Origin: Neobacillus cucumis
GTDB taxonomy: Bacteria > Bacillota > Bacilli > Bacillales > Cytobacillaceae
Length of the DNA: 58,994 nucleotides
Direction of reading: 5' to 3'
Assembly: GCF_002860255.1 (NCBI RefSeq)
Contig: NZ_PGVE01000058.1
Location: 1 to 58,994 of the forward strand
The notes under the pieces were generated by a model. The model was not told the DNA's origin. It searched no databases and saw only the letters and a program-made list of their open reading frames with translations. Positions within the stretch are counted from its first letter, which is position 1. Each line of letters begins with the position of its first letter. Both the position numbers and the translations under genes were made by a program. Positions 1 to 7,831 of the stretch are shown piece by piece.

Positions 1-32
1 GTTTTGAGAGAACGAACTCTCTAATTTAATAA

Positions 33-150
<118 letters not shown>

Positions 151-151
151 C

Positions 152-178
152 AGCCCCAGTAGGGGCTATTATTTTTGT
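152..178 (+). terminator. GC-rich hairpin after 5S
   Basis: AGCCCC-AGTA-GGGGCT forms a 6-bp stem followed by ATTATTTTT. It has the form of a weak intrinsic terminator or an RNA processing stem. Because ten tRNAs follow without another clear promoter, at least partial read-through is expected. Confidence 0.5.
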
Positions 179-193
179 CAAAAATACAGGTTA

Positions 194-268
194 GGCCCCT
201 TGGTCAAGCGGTTAAGACACCGCCCTTTCACGGCGGTAACACGGGTTCGAATCCCGTAGGGGTCACCA
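194..268 (+). tRNA. tRNA-Glu(TTC)
   Basis: Cloverleaf with acceptor GGCCCCT/AGGGGTC, anticodon loop CTTTCAC (anticodon TTC), T-loop GGTTCGAATCC and an encoded CCA. First tRNA after the 5S gene. Confidence 0.96.
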
Positions 269-307
269 ATGTTTTTTCGTGATAACGAAAATAACTTTCA
301 TTATTTT

Positions 308-383
308 GGAGGATTAGCTCAGCTGGGAGAGCATCTGCCTTACAAGCAGAGGGTCGGCGGTTCGATCCCGTCATCCTCCACCA
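308..383 (+). tRNA. tRNA-Val(TAC)
   Basis: Acceptor GGAGGAT/ATCCTCC, discriminator A, encoded CCA, anticodon loop CTTACAA (TAC). The upstream spacer resembles the spacer after tRNA-Lys (both contain GTTTTTT, GTGATA and AAAATAAC), which suggests array growth by duplication. Confidence 0.96.
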
Positions 384-404
384 TTTATTTTTTTTTCTTT
401 TTTT

Positions 405-430
405 GAACCATTAGCTCAGTCGGTAGAGCA
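405..430 (+). pseudogene. 5' fragment of tRNA-Lys (D-arm half)
   Basis: These 26 nt repeat the first 26 nt of the intact tRNA-Lys at 548-573 with one mismatch (GAACCA against GAGCCA). The D-stem GCTC/GAGC is retained and the copy stops exactly after GAGCA. There is no anticodon or T-arm, so it cannot be a functional tRNA. It is the left flank of insert A (431-547); the repeat period is 143 nt. Confidence 0.85.
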
Positions 431-547
431 CGATCGAATAAGCTTCATTGAAAGAGCATCAGGGCACACGCCGAGCTGCTGCTTGAATAAGCTTTCTGAG
501 GTGTGGGCATCCGGCGAAAATCAAAGTTTAGGAAATTACATTCATAC
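431..547 (+). other. tRNA-associated structured insert A
   Basis: This 117-nt segment lies between the tRNA-Lys 5' fragment and intact tRNA-Lys. It shares a core with inserts B and C: CTGCTTGAATAAGC followed by TTTCTGAG. The core sits inside a stem, here CACGCC (467-472) with GGTGTG (500-505), and contains a small GCTT-GAAT-AAGC hairpin. Inserts B and C use CCATC/GATGG at the same place, so the stem is supported by compensatory changes. No ORF and no known RNA family recognised. Its job is unknown: it could be a small mobile or duplication-derived element, or an RNA processing or regulatory element. Confidence 0.7.
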
Positions 548-623
548 GAGCCATTAGCTCAGTCGGTAGAGCATCTGACTTTTAATCAGAGGGTCGAAGG
601 TTCAAGTCCTTCATGGCTCACCA
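548..623 (+). tRNA. tRNA-Lys(TTT)
   Basis: Acceptor GAGCCAT/ATGGCTC, discriminator A, encoded CCA, anticodon loop CTTTTAA (TTT). Intact despite the partial copy of its 5' end directly upstream. Confidence 0.96.
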
Positions 624-660
624 AAGTTTTTTGTGATAGCAAAATAACATTTAATTTCAT

Positions 661-737
<77 letters not shown>

Positions 738-751
738 TAAAATTTATTATA

Positions 752-776
752 ATTTTTATTATCGCGGGGTGGAGCA
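752..776 (+). pseudogene. Leader plus 5' fragment of tRNA-fMet
   Basis: This 25-nt stretch is repeated exactly at 894-918. It contains 11 nt of spacer (ATTTTTATTAT) and the first 14 nt of initiator tRNA, ending after GGAGCA. The period is 142 nt. As with the Lys and Phe copies, the homology stops exactly after GAGCA. Confidence 0.85.
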
Positions 777-893
777 ACGAGCGTTGCTTCAATGACTAAT
801 CTGCGAGTTGTAACCATCGAGCAGCTGCTTGAATAGGCATACTGAGATGGGGACAGTCAGTAACAAAACATGGAGCATACTCCAAACTTTATC
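777..893 (+). other. tRNA-associated structured insert B
   Basis: This 117-nt insert lies between the partial and the intact initiator tRNA. Its core GCTGCTTGAATAGGC is closed by CCATC (814-818) and GATGG (846-850). The inner hairpin is GCTT-GAAT-AGGC with one G-U pair. It is related to inserts A and C in the core and in length, but divergent in the flanks. No coding potential seen. Confidence 0.7.
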
Positions 894-904
894 ATTTTTA
901 TTAT

Positions 905-978
<74 letters not shown>

Positions 979-980
979 TT

Positions 981-1054
981 GGTCTGGTAGTTCAGTTGGT
1001 TAGAATGCCTGCCTGTCACGCAGGAGGTCGCGGGTTCGAGTCCCGTCCAGACCG
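981..1054 (+). tRNA. tRNA-Asp(GTC)
   Basis: Acceptor GGTCTGG/CCAGACC, discriminator G, anticodon loop CTGTCAC (GTC). CCA is not encoded. Confidence 0.95.
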
Positions 1055-1060
1055 TACCTT

Positions 1061-1094
1061 TATCCCCAGTAGGATAACTACTGGGGATATAGAT
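1061..1094 (+). terminator. Perfect 12-bp inverted repeat between tRNA-Asp and tRNA-Phe
   Basis: TATCCCCAGTAG and CTACTGGGGATA pair perfectly around a 5-nt loop, followed only by TTTT at 1093-1096. It may be an RNase processing stem or a weak internal terminator separating Asp from the Phe-His block. Confidence 0.5.
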
Positions 1095-1101
1095 TTTGTG
1101 T

Positions 1102-1127
1102 GGCTCAGTAGCTCAGTCGGTAGAGCA
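1102..1127 (+). pseudogene. 5' fragment of tRNA-Phe
   Basis: Exact repeat of the first 26 nt of tRNA-Phe at 1248-1273, ending after GAGCA; period 146 nt. D-arm kept, remainder of the tRNA absent. Confidence 0.85.
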
Positions 1128-1247
1128 CGATGAATAAGCTGCAGGGAATTAACATCAGCGTATCCATCGAACTGCTTCTTGAATAAGCTTTCTGAGATGG
1201 AGACGAAGGACTTACCTGAAATTAGTTGTAGGAACTCATTTTTATAT
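1128..1247 (+). other. tRNA-associated structured insert C
   Basis: This 120-nt insert lies between the partial and the intact tRNA-Phe. It begins CGATGAATAAGCT, close to the CGATCGAATAAGCTT start of insert A. Its core CTTCTTGAATAAGCTTTCTGA is closed by TCCATC (1163-1168) and GATGGA (1196-1201). Confidence 0.7.
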
Positions 1248-1320
1248 GGCTCAGTAGCTCAGTCGGTAGAGCAAAGGACTGAAAATCCTTGTGTCGGCGG
1301 TTCGATTCCGTCCTGAGCCA
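1248..1320 (+). tRNA. tRNA-Phe(GAA)
   Basis: Acceptor GGCTCAG/CTGAGCC, discriminator A, anticodon loop CTGAAAA (GAA). CCA is not encoded (CCT follows). Confidence 0.95.
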
Positions 1321-1331
1321 CCTTTTTATAT

Positions 1332-1416
1332 GGAGGGGTAGCGAAGTGGCTAAACGCGGCGGACTGTAAATCCGCTCCCTCAGGGTTCGGCGGTTCGAAT
1401 CCGTCCCCCTCCACCA
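1332..1416 (+). tRNA. tRNA-Tyr(GTA)
   Basis: Class II tRNA with a long variable arm; acceptor GGAGGGG/CCCCTCC, encoded CCA, anticodon GTA within ACTGTAAAT. Confidence 0.96.
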
Positions 1417-1421
1417 TGTAT

Positions 1422-1495
1422 AGGGGTATAGTTTAAAGGTAGAACGAAGGTCTCCAAAACCTTTGGTGTGGGTTCAATTCCTACTACCCCTGCCA
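1422..1495 (+). tRNA. tRNA-Trp(CCA)
   Basis: Acceptor AGGGGTA/TACCCCT, discriminator G, encoded CCA, anticodon loop CTCCAAA (CCA). Confidence 0.96.
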
Positions 1496-1510
1496 AATCA
1501 TTTTTATAAT

Positions 1511-1587
1511 GGCGGCTGTGGCGAAGTGGTTAACGCATCGGATTGTGGTTCCGACATTCGTGGGTTCGATTCCCATCAGCCGCCCCA
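1511..1587 (+). tRNA. tRNA-His(GTG)
   Basis: Encodes the extra G-1 opposite C73 typical of tRNA-His. Acceptor GCGGCTG/CAGCCGC, encoded CCA, anticodon GTG. Last tRNA of the array. Confidence 0.95.
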
Positions 1588-1614
1588 TTTATTTTATAAA
1601 TTATTAAAAGGTAT

Positions 1615-1642
1615 AAAAACGCTTATAAAGCGTTTTTTTTTT
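1615..1642 (+). terminator. rrn/tRNA operon terminator
   Basis: AACGCTT-ATA-AAGCGTT stem followed by a run of ten T. Classical intrinsic terminator at the end of the 5S-tRNA array. Confidence 0.92.
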
Positions 1643-1726
1643 GTACTTTTTTAACATAGCCATCCCTAATTTAGCTATTATTTTCATAATCTTATTTTAA
1701 AGCCAAAAATGAATCTGATTTGTATG

Positions 1727-2791
1727 TTAGTTCCAATTTTCCCCAATGAATTGAATAGCAGGTAATAAATTGGTATTGTTAGCAATTTCAATCAGAGCGG
1801 GATACACGGAAGGATCTGTTTTGGAGAAGTTAGGGATTCGTGGATTTAACCGAAAAAAACGATCTCCTAAAAGTTGAGAACTGACCATGGATTCATAGTA
1901 ACTAGTTCCATTACTGACAAGCTGAAGAAATGGTAGTAAGGGTTCATTGGGAGATCGGTCGAAAAGGACTCCCCAATTTGGAGGGAGGTTGTTCAGATTT
2001 TCGGGGCGTATGTTATCTGCACTCACCATCCCCCACCCTTTCGTATCTCTTCTTAACTGAAGCGGGGCTTCACCTGTTCCAATGGATAAGACCGCAATTT
2101 GATCTAACGGCTGTTTGGCTTTATCCACTGCAAACGAGATACTAGCTGTACTAGGGTTAGTGGTTATGACAAACCCATCCACGTAATTTTGATAGGCTCG
2201 TTGCGTAGCGGGAGCAGCACTGCTCCGTAGTATCACATCACTTACTTTTTCATTTAAATAGGGAGAGCCAGGATAGTTGTGGAATAACACAGGAGTCCAA
2301 CGATTCAGCTCCGGTGAGAATAATTGAAATGAAGGGACAACAATTCGTTTTTTTAAGTTTTTGAGACGAAGATCTGGTGGAAAAAATGATTCTACCGCTT
2401 CGATAAAACCGGAATATGGTAATTGTTGATTAAAAACAGGTCCACCTGGCCGGGAGACGCTGTAGGCCGGTAGGATTTTATCCCTAAAATACTGAAGTGT
2501 CTCCTTCGGTGACCTTCCACTTGCTAACGCAAGGGCAGTGAATGAACCGATTGAATTCCCCGCGAAAACATTGGTTTGACGAATTAATTGTGGTTTTTGT
2601 CGAGCCAATCTGTTCAAAAGTTGTAAACTTAATGCACCTAATGTACCGCCGCCATCAAAGGAGATGATCCGATATCTTGCCAAAGCTGATTTCTCCTCTC
2701 TATTATAATCAAAGGTATCATTCAGTATATGTTTGTCTCGTATCATTTGTATGGACAAAGATATCTCTTTTGAAAAAGCTAAAAGATTCAT
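1727..2791 (-). CDS. Patatin-like phospholipase family protein
   Basis: 354 aa. The patatin fold (Ser-Asp dyad acyl hydrolase) is shown by the oxyanion motif DGGG (residues 46-49), the nucleophile elbow GNSIG (78-82, Ser80) and the catalytic aspartate in a VDGF motif (Asp205). Family members release fatty acids from membrane lipids. The D-G-F variant replaces the usual D-G-A/G. No signal peptide or membrane segment is evident. The start is uncertain because no good ribosome binding site precedes the first ATG. Monocistronic, facing away from the next gene. Patatins of this sort occur as housekeeping lipases and as defence effectors; no nucleotidyltransferase partner lies next to it, so a CBASS role is not supported. 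Confidence 0.85.
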   Translation of the reverse strand: MNLLAFSKEISLSIQMIRDKHILNDTFDYNREEKSALARYRIISFDGGGTLGALSLQLLNRLARQKPQLIRQTNVFAGNSIGSFTALALASGRSPKETLQYFRDKILPAYSVSRPGGPVFNQQLPYSGFIEAVESFFPPDLRLKNLKKRIVVPSFQLFSPELNRWTPVLFHNYPGSPYLNEKVSDVILRSSAAPATQRAYQNYVDGFVITTNPSTASISFAVDKAKQPLDQIAVLSIGTGEAPLQLRRDTKGWGMVSADNIRPENLNNLPPNWGVLFDRSPNEPLLPFLQLVSNGTSYYESMVSSQLLGDRFFRLNPRIPNFSKTDPSVYPALIEIANNTNLLPAIQFIGENWN

Positions 2792-2838
2792 TTCGCATAA
2801 ATACTCATAAAACAGAAAGAATATAGTTAGGATTATTC

Positions 2839-3405
2839 ATGAATTGGGTGTTAATATTGCGTATTATTTTGGCTGGAGTTTTTATATTTGCATGTTGGCG
2901 TTGGGGGAATATAAAAAACTGGAAACAATACTACCCGACAATTTTATATTCTGTTGTTTTGCAATTGTTATATAGATTTTTTGTTGAAGGGGATTATTTT
3001 CTTTGGAAATTAGAGGATGACGTTTTTTTATTAAACCAAACCTTTTCTTTTTTAATTATCACATTTGTGATTTTTCCATGTTCTGTCATTCTATTTTTGT
3101 CCCACTACCCAAAACCGTGGATAAAACAAATTTTATATTTGGCTGGATGGGGAGGATTATCAGTAATTATCGAAACAGTGATGTTTTTAATTGAGAGAGT
3201 CACCTATCATAATGGGTGGAATTACTGGTGGTCAATGGCATTTGACCTTACTATGTATCCGATGATTCGCTTTAATGACGTCAAACCCATTCCCGCTTGG
3301 ATTGTTTCTTTTTTAATGACGGCATTTTATATAATTTACTTTCATGTTCCCTTACCGGAACATGAAAAAAGTAACTTTATTGGGTGCTTGAGTTCAAGAA
3401 AGTGA
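2839..3405 (+). CDS. CBO0543-type membrane protein
   Basis: 188 aa, about five hydrophobic segments, aromatic-rich, with the WGGLSVIIETVMFLIERVTYHNGWNYWWS region typical of small Bacillus membrane proteins named CBO0543. Function unknown. Starts at ATG after a modest TTAGGA; divergent from the patatin gene with a 47-bp gap. A short hairpin plus T-run follows at its stop. Confidence 0.7.
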   Translation: MNWVLILRIILAGVFIFACWRWGNIKNWKQYYPTILYSVVLQLLYRFFVEGDYFLWKLEDDVFLLNQTFSFLIITFVIFPCSVILFLSHYPKPWIKQILYLAGWGGLSVIIETVMFLIERVTYHNGWNYWWSMAFDLTMYPMIRFNDVKPIPAWIVSFLMTAFYIIYFHVPLPEHEKSNFIGCLSSRK

Positions 3406-3426
3406 GGCTGGCGACAGCCTTTTTCT
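3404..3426 (+). terminator. Intrinsic terminator
   Basis: AGGCTG-GCGA-CAGCCT followed by TTTTTC, overlapping the stop codon of the preceding membrane protein gene. Confidence 0.75.
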
Positions 3427-3521
3427 TATTCAACTTACGGGAAGGCTAGCATAATAAAGACAGGTATAAATTGATCCCACATTAGGAAATATATTATAAA
3501 TTGTTCCTAAAGGTGGTTTAA

Positions 3522-4310
3522 ATGAACAACTATACAAATGATAATACTGCCAGACGGTATAAAGCCCATGTTAGTATTTATGGAACAACCCAATTGCATT
3601 TAAAAAATCCTTATATCATTGCATGGTGGTCTGCTGCGTTTCCTGGATTCGGGCATATGCTATTATCTAAATATCTTAGAGGATATGTATTATTTATTTG
3701 GGAAGTTGTTGTTAATGTTAAAGCACATGTTAATTCTTCTATGATTTATTCCTTTCAGGGGAATATTGACATGGCAAAAGAGGTATTAGACACAAGATGG
3801 CTTCTTATGTATATCCCTGTTTACATTTTCGGTATTTGGGATAGTTACCGGACAACAGTAGATTTGAATAAGGTCTATCTTTTAGCCGAGCGAGAGGAAC
3901 ACCAGTTTAATTCATTTTCATTAGGAGCATTAGAGATAAACTACTTAGATAAGCGAAATCCCTTTCTTTCCGTTATGTGGTCGTTGTTTATCCCTGGGCT
4001 AGGGCAGCTTTATATACATAGGATTTTAACTGCTTTCTTTGTCATCATATGGTTAGTGGTATTTTATTATTATTCTCATGTTCAAGAAGCTGTTGTACTT
4101 TTATTTTTAGGAAAAGTAAAGGAAGCGACTTCGGTTATAAAGCCAGCATGGCTTCTTTTTATCCCTTCACACTATGGGTTTGCAGTTTATGATTCATATA
4201 TTAATACGATTGAGAATAATAAACTTTTCGAAAAAGACTTAAGGAATCATTTAACCAAGAATTATCAATCGAAGAGTTTCCAAATACTAAAAGGACAAAA
4301 AGTGAAGTGA
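3522..4310 (+). CDS. Membrane protein with internal duplication
   Basis: 262 aa. Two halves align by eye: each has a KNP/KRNP start, a W(S)AAFPGFGH or WSLFIPGLGQ turn, a hydrophobic pair, then WLLMYIP/WLLFIPS and a closing I/VWDSY or VYDSY element. This looks like an ancient tandem duplication of a ~110-residue two-to-three-helix unit resembling TM2-type domains (PGLGQ). Good AAAGGTGG site before ATG. Translationally coupled to the next gene by a GTGA overlap. Function unknown. Confidence 0.75.
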   Translation: MNNYTNDNTARRYKAHVSIYGTTQLHLKNPYIIAWWSAAFPGFGHMLLSKYLRGYVLFIWEVVVNVKAHVNSSMIYSFQGNIDMAKEVLDTRWLLMYIPVYIFGIWDSYRTTVDLNKVYLLAEREEHQFNSFSLGALEINYLDKRNPFLSVMWSLFIPGLGQLYIHRILTAFFVIIWLVVFYYYSHVQEAVVLLFLGKVKEATSVIKPAWLLFIPSHYGFAVYDSYINTIENNKLFEKDLRNHLTKNYQSKSFQILKGQKVK

Positions 4311-4774
4311 TAGATGTGCAGCTATTTTCAACATTTGAAACCACTGGATTTTTAGAAATGGCCATTTCAACATTAGAGAAAAAGGGGATTAAAAAAGATA
4401 GTATATTTGCTGTCCCTCTGGATAATAGAGCAGAAGAACGTAAAATTTTAGATACCCTTCATCGCTCAGACGGAACAAGCCTGATTGATATTGGAATGGG
4501 TCTTGCCACTGCCTTTTCAGTTATTGGAGCTAGTATTGGGTTTAAGTTAGCTCTGGGACCAATTTATTGGGGACTGATAGGTGCATTTGTTGGATTTGTT
4601 CTTGGATTTGCTATTCGGCTTTTTATGGAATTGGTTATAAAGAAAAAGAAAAGAGTTTTAAGAGGAAAACATTCTGAGGTCATCTTAATTATTGATTGTG
4701 AAGAATTAAAAGCTGAATTAGTAGAAGATATACTTTGGAGCCATTTTGCACTAGGAGTAGCTAAAGTAAAATGA
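4307..4774 (+). CDS. Hypothetical membrane protein with glycine-rich helices
   Basis: 155 aa. GTG start overlapping the stop of the previous gene (GTGA), so the two are probably made together. An N-terminal soluble alpha/beta part is followed by two glycine-rich membrane helices (about residues 66-110), then a basic stretch KKKKRVLRGK and a short soluble end. The layout recalls small stress proteins with a central glycine-zipper hairpin, but the family is not recognised. Confidence 0.7.
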   Translation: MIDVQLFSTFETTGFLEMAISTLEKKGIKKDSIFAVPLDNRAEERKILDTLHRSDGTSLIDIGMGLATAFSVIGASIGFKLALGPIYWGLIGAFVGFVLGFAIRLFMELVIKKKKRVLRGKHSEVILIIDCEELKAELVEDILWSHFALGVAKVK

Positions 4775-4870
4775 TTGAAGGAAAATTTGTTGAACACTAC
4801 ATACATTTCTTAATAAAACTAAAGATTGAATGGTTTGTGCTTAAACTTTCGGGTGGAAAAGTAAAAAAAG

Positions 4871-4915
4871 AGCCTGTATCAACAATTACTTGGTAATTAA
4901 AGATACAGGCTTTTA
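4871..4915. terminator. Bidirectional terminator
   Basis: AGCCTGTATC pairs with GATACAGGCT around a loop that itself holds AATTAC-TTGG-TAATT. It has TTTTACT on the right and AAAAAAAG on the left, so it can serve both the upstream + gene and trmL on the - strand. Confidence 0.8.
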
Positions 4916-4959
4916 CTATCAACCCTAACGGGGTCTATATAGTATGTTTGGAAGATGTT

Positions 4960-5430
4960 TTATTTTAAATTGGGAAATCCTTGCTGGCGCAGAGCTTCAT
5001 ATACCAAAATAGCAGCAGTATTCGAAAGATTGAGTGATCGAATATTATCATTCATTGGTATTCTCAAAAAGTGATCTTCATTTTTTTTAAGTAAATCCTT
5101 TGGTAAACCAGTTGTTTCTTTTCCAAACATAAAATAATGTTCCTTTGATTCATCACTGAAATCAAAGGATGAATGTGGTTTTTCACCAAACGTCTCAATA
5201 TAGTAAAACTCACCTTGATTTTTGGCGAAAAATTCGTCTAATGAGTCATAATACGTTATGTTTACATGCTGCCAGAAATCTAAACCAGCTTGTTTTATCA
5301 TCTTTTCATCTGTTGAAAAGCCGAGTGGCCGGATTAAATGCAAGGCTGTTCCCGTTGCGGCACAAGTACGTGCAATATTTGCTGTATTAGCAGGGATTTC
5401 TGGTTGATATAGTACAACATGTATTGCCAA
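4960..5430 (-). CDS. trmL: tRNA (cytidine(34)-2'-O)-methyltransferase TrmL
   Basis: 156 aa SPOUT methyltransferase of the TrmL/CspR family, which 2'-O-methylates the wobble base of leucine tRNAs using SAM. The N-terminal VLYQPEIPANTANIARTCAA, the middle YFMFGKETTGLP and the C-terminal IRSLNLSNTAAILVYEALRQ are the three conserved SPOUT motifs that form the SAM-binding knot. Usual family length. TTG start preceded by AGAGGTGATC. Single gene. Confidence 0.95.
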   Translation of the reverse strand: MAIHVVLYQPEIPANTANIARTCAATGTALHLIRPLGFSTDEKMIKQAGLDFWQHVNITYYDSLDEFFAKNQGEFYYIETFGEKPHSSFDFSDESKEHYFMFGKETTGLPKDLLKKNEDHFLRIPMNDNIRSLNLSNTAAILVYEALRQQGFPNLK

Positions 5431-5518
5431 GAAAGATCACCTCTATCTTTATTTTACCCTCCAAATTATAGCATACAGATTTTAGGTTTATTTTCATACA
5501 ATCAATATACTGCGATAA

Positions 5519-6289
5519 TTAAGCTGATTGCTTTTGTTTTCTTCTTTCTCGATCTTCCTTTTTCTTTGCTTTTGATTTTGCTCTTGATTTAGACACTCTA
5601 AATAATAATATAAATCCCGCACTCAACATTAAAGCCCATACAAGTGCGAATTTATTACTATTTAAATATATTCCTATAGTAGGTATCAACAGAAGTACGA
5701 TGCTTTTTAGATAATAATTTACTTTAGGACTAATGATCATCAAAACTGATATGATAACAAGCACCGATGTCTTGAGATTATTCCCCATAAAGGAGTGATT
5801 CGTGTAATTTACGTAGAAGTAATACCCAAACGATCCTAAAATGGCAACTAAGGAAAGATAAAATCTCATAAACGAACTTTTATAAAATAGGATCCAAGCA
5901 GCAATAAAATTAATACCTGCACATATTCCAAGGACAGATAAGGTATGGTAAAACGTAAAATTGCCAATAGGATCATTCATAAAGTTCCAAATGAAATAGA
6001 AGTTGTAACAAACTACTGCTACTACTAATAGCTTAAAGACTAGTTTTAATGGGATCATGTTCCCTTTCTTTTTCTTATTTGACGATTTGGACCTGGATTT
6101 GGATGGCGAAAAGACTTCCGCTTCGCCCTCTTTATCTACTTTTTTCTTTTTCCTTCCCATAATCCATTGTTTATATCCTCGTTCTTCTGGTTCCTTTTCT
6201 TCTTTATATCTAGTAGGGTAGTCTCTATCTTTAAATTCTTCAGCATCAACTTTTTGTACTTCTTGGTCTGTATTTGAATAAGAATCCAA
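5519..6289 (-). CDS. Hypothetical multi-pass membrane protein with charged N-terminus
   Basis: 256 aa. Residues 1-75 are very charged (acidic then poly-Lys tracts such as GRKKKKVDKEG and KKKKGN). They are followed by about six membrane helices from residue 80 on and a basic tail (KAKKKEDRERRKQKQ). TTG start with GAGGTGAAAAGG upstream. Not recognised. Confidence 0.7.
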   Translation of the reverse strand: MDSYSNTDQEVQKVDAEEFKDRDYPTRYKEEKEPEERGYKQWIMGRKKKKVDKEGEAEVFSPSKSRSKSSNKKKKGNMIPLKLVFKLLVVAVVCYNFYFIWNFMNDPIGNFTFYHTLSVLGICAGINFIAAWILFYKSSFMRFYLSLVAILGSFGYYFYVNYTNHSFMGNNLKTSVLVIISVLMIISPKVNYYLKSIVLLLIPTIGIYLNSNKFALVWALMLSAGFILLFRVSKSRAKSKAKKKEDRERRKQKQSA

Positions 6290-6353
6290 TGCCTTTTCAC
6301 CTCAAAAAATATTTTATTATTATTATAACTTATTTTTATGAGGACATAAATTT

Positions 6354-6975
6354 TTACAGACTCTCCTTACTAACGACACCATTTCTGAATTTCATATTAG
6401 GAAAACTTCCACCGGCTATTTCCTTTTCTGGAATAGCTTGTTCAATTCTCTTAACATTACTTACACTTAGATTCACATCTAGAGATATTAATGATTCTTG
6501 AAGCTGAGATACTCGTCTCGCACCAATTAACGGAATAATATCCTCCCCTTTGGTTAAAATCCACCCAACGGCAAGCTGGGCTAAAGTGATTTGCTTTTCT
6601 GCAGCTATTTCACGCAGGGATTCGACGAGAGAAAGATTTTTGCCTATATTATCTTGGGAAAACAATGGAATATGACTGTTGCTGTGATCCAATTTGTCTT
6701 TTGAGATCTGTTTGACGTAACCAGCTTTAACCATATCGGAAATCGCTCCAATCGTCTCCTCAACTGGAATGGCTAAGTCAATTCTTGCTGGCATATAAAG
6801 GTCAATATAGTCTACACCCAACCTTTTAAGTGAGTATGTGAGGTAATTCTTTATATGATGTGGTCTGACATCCAGACCATACATTGCTCCATTAGGTGAA
6901 ACTAATGCCCCAAACTTGACTGATAGAAAAGCCTTGTCTCTTTTGTGGCCCTAAAGTGCTTCACCAATTTGAGGT
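6354..6975 (-). pseudogene. Decayed aldo/keto reductase
   Basis: Reading on the minus strand, QIGEAL-stop-GHKRDKAFLSVKFGAL leads into YGLDVRPHHIKNYLTYSLKRLGVDYIDLYM, which is clear aldo/keto reductase (YakC-like) sequence, and ends with the C-terminal part (LAQLAVGWILTKGEDIIPLIGARRVSQL). The N-terminal ~55 residues, including the catalytic Asp/Tyr region, are missing. There is an in-frame TAG at about 6953. The segment between YVKQIS and the C-terminal domain is shortened by roughly 80-90 residues compared with the family. This is a degrading gene, not a functional short enzyme. Confidence 0.8.
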
Positions 6976-7421
6976 TAGGTTAGGCACTGTTATAACTGAA
7001 TGTTTGAGTTCACTGTGTATAAAAAATAAACGGTAAAATTCCGGCTAAATTGGGAAATACGCATATTTCCTTAAAAATAAGGGGAGCTTTTCCGATTATA
7101 TTGTCCAAATCTTTGGATTTTGTCTTATTTAAAGCAGTTAATCGGAATATATCCTCTTATATCCGCTTCTTAAGCTTCCCTATACGCATTAGCAGGAAAT
7201 TCTCCGCCTATGAATGCTCATATCTACACGAAATCGATACGGAGAAGGCGGAAATGGTTTGCAAACTTCGTATTCGCATTCCGAAGAATTAGAAATTGTC
7301 CTACATTTTATAAGGCAAAAAGGATTACATTTTGGTTTGCATTTTCCTGTACAAATTGACGTTTTGCGATATAAACAGAATCCGTTAGAGAATACTTCAG
7401 TCTTTTTTGTATACTAAAAAA
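6976..7421. other. Gene-free stretch, probably decayed DNA
   Basis: No supported gene. Open frames at 7050-7292 and 7214-7417 lack ribosome binding sites and recognisable homology. The region abuts the decayed aldo/keto reductase and may be residual coding DNA. Confidence 0.5.
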
Positions 7422-7435
7422 CAAACATATGTTCT
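7422..7435 (+). promoter_or_regulatory. LexA (SOS) box-like operator with overlapping -10
   Basis: CAAACATATGTTCT matches the Bacillus LexA/DinR consensus CGAACRNRYGTTYC at 12 of 14 positions. It directly precedes TATAAT at 7435-7440, 36 nt before the next gene. No strong -35 is visible. Confidence 0.5.
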
Positions 7436-7475
7436 ATAATAAATATAAAACAATAATTAAGAAGGTGATAATTTT

Positions 7476-7727
7476 ATGCAGTTTAACCTAGAAGTGCATC
7501 TAATTATTGAAGGAACAGGGATAGCTTCTAGAGGGCGCTTTTCAGCAAGGCATAAAGGAGAAATTTCAAGCGTTGCCCACCAGTACATACAAAGTATAAA
7601 ACGAGAAACCGGGTATCGTAAAACGTTCATTGAGATGGTCATTGTGAACGGAGCAGAAGACATAACAGAAGAAGTAAGGGAAATAGCGAACAAACCTATT
7701 CCACCAATGGACGATATTTTTTGGTAA
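7476..7727 (+). CDS. Small hypothetical protein, possibly SOS-controlled
   Basis: 83 aa, soluble, alpha/beta-looking (LEVHLIIEGTGIASRGRF ... YIQSIKRETGYRK), acidic C-terminus ending PMDDIFW. AGAAGGTGAT site 7 nt before ATG. The LexA-like box upstream suggests DNA-damage control. Family not recognised. Confidence 0.75.
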   Translation: MQFNLEVHLIIEGTGIASRGRFSARHKGEISSVAHQYIQSIKRETGYRKTFIEMVIVNGAEDITEEVREIANKPIPPMDDIFW

Positions 7728-7831
7728 TGGTGGACTATTCACCGAACAGATTCATTAACTTCTAGAAGACATGCTCATAAATAGGTAACTAACGTATAGT
7801 GTGATAACTACCTTTTTAGGAGAGATGTGTT

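Noticed and set aside
1727..2791. Patatin gene as part of a CBASS-type defence operon
   Set aside because: No CD-NTase or other CBASS component adjacent; neighbours are a tRNA array and a small membrane protein.
7040..7200. TCC/TCCG words suggesting phased repeats like those at 45355
   Set aside because: Spacings of 28, 23 and 23 then irregular values; no consistent period.
7050..7417. Two overlapping ORFs of 67-80 codons
   Set aside because: No ribosome binding site, no recognisable family, low-complexity composition; more likely residual DNA next to a pseudogene.
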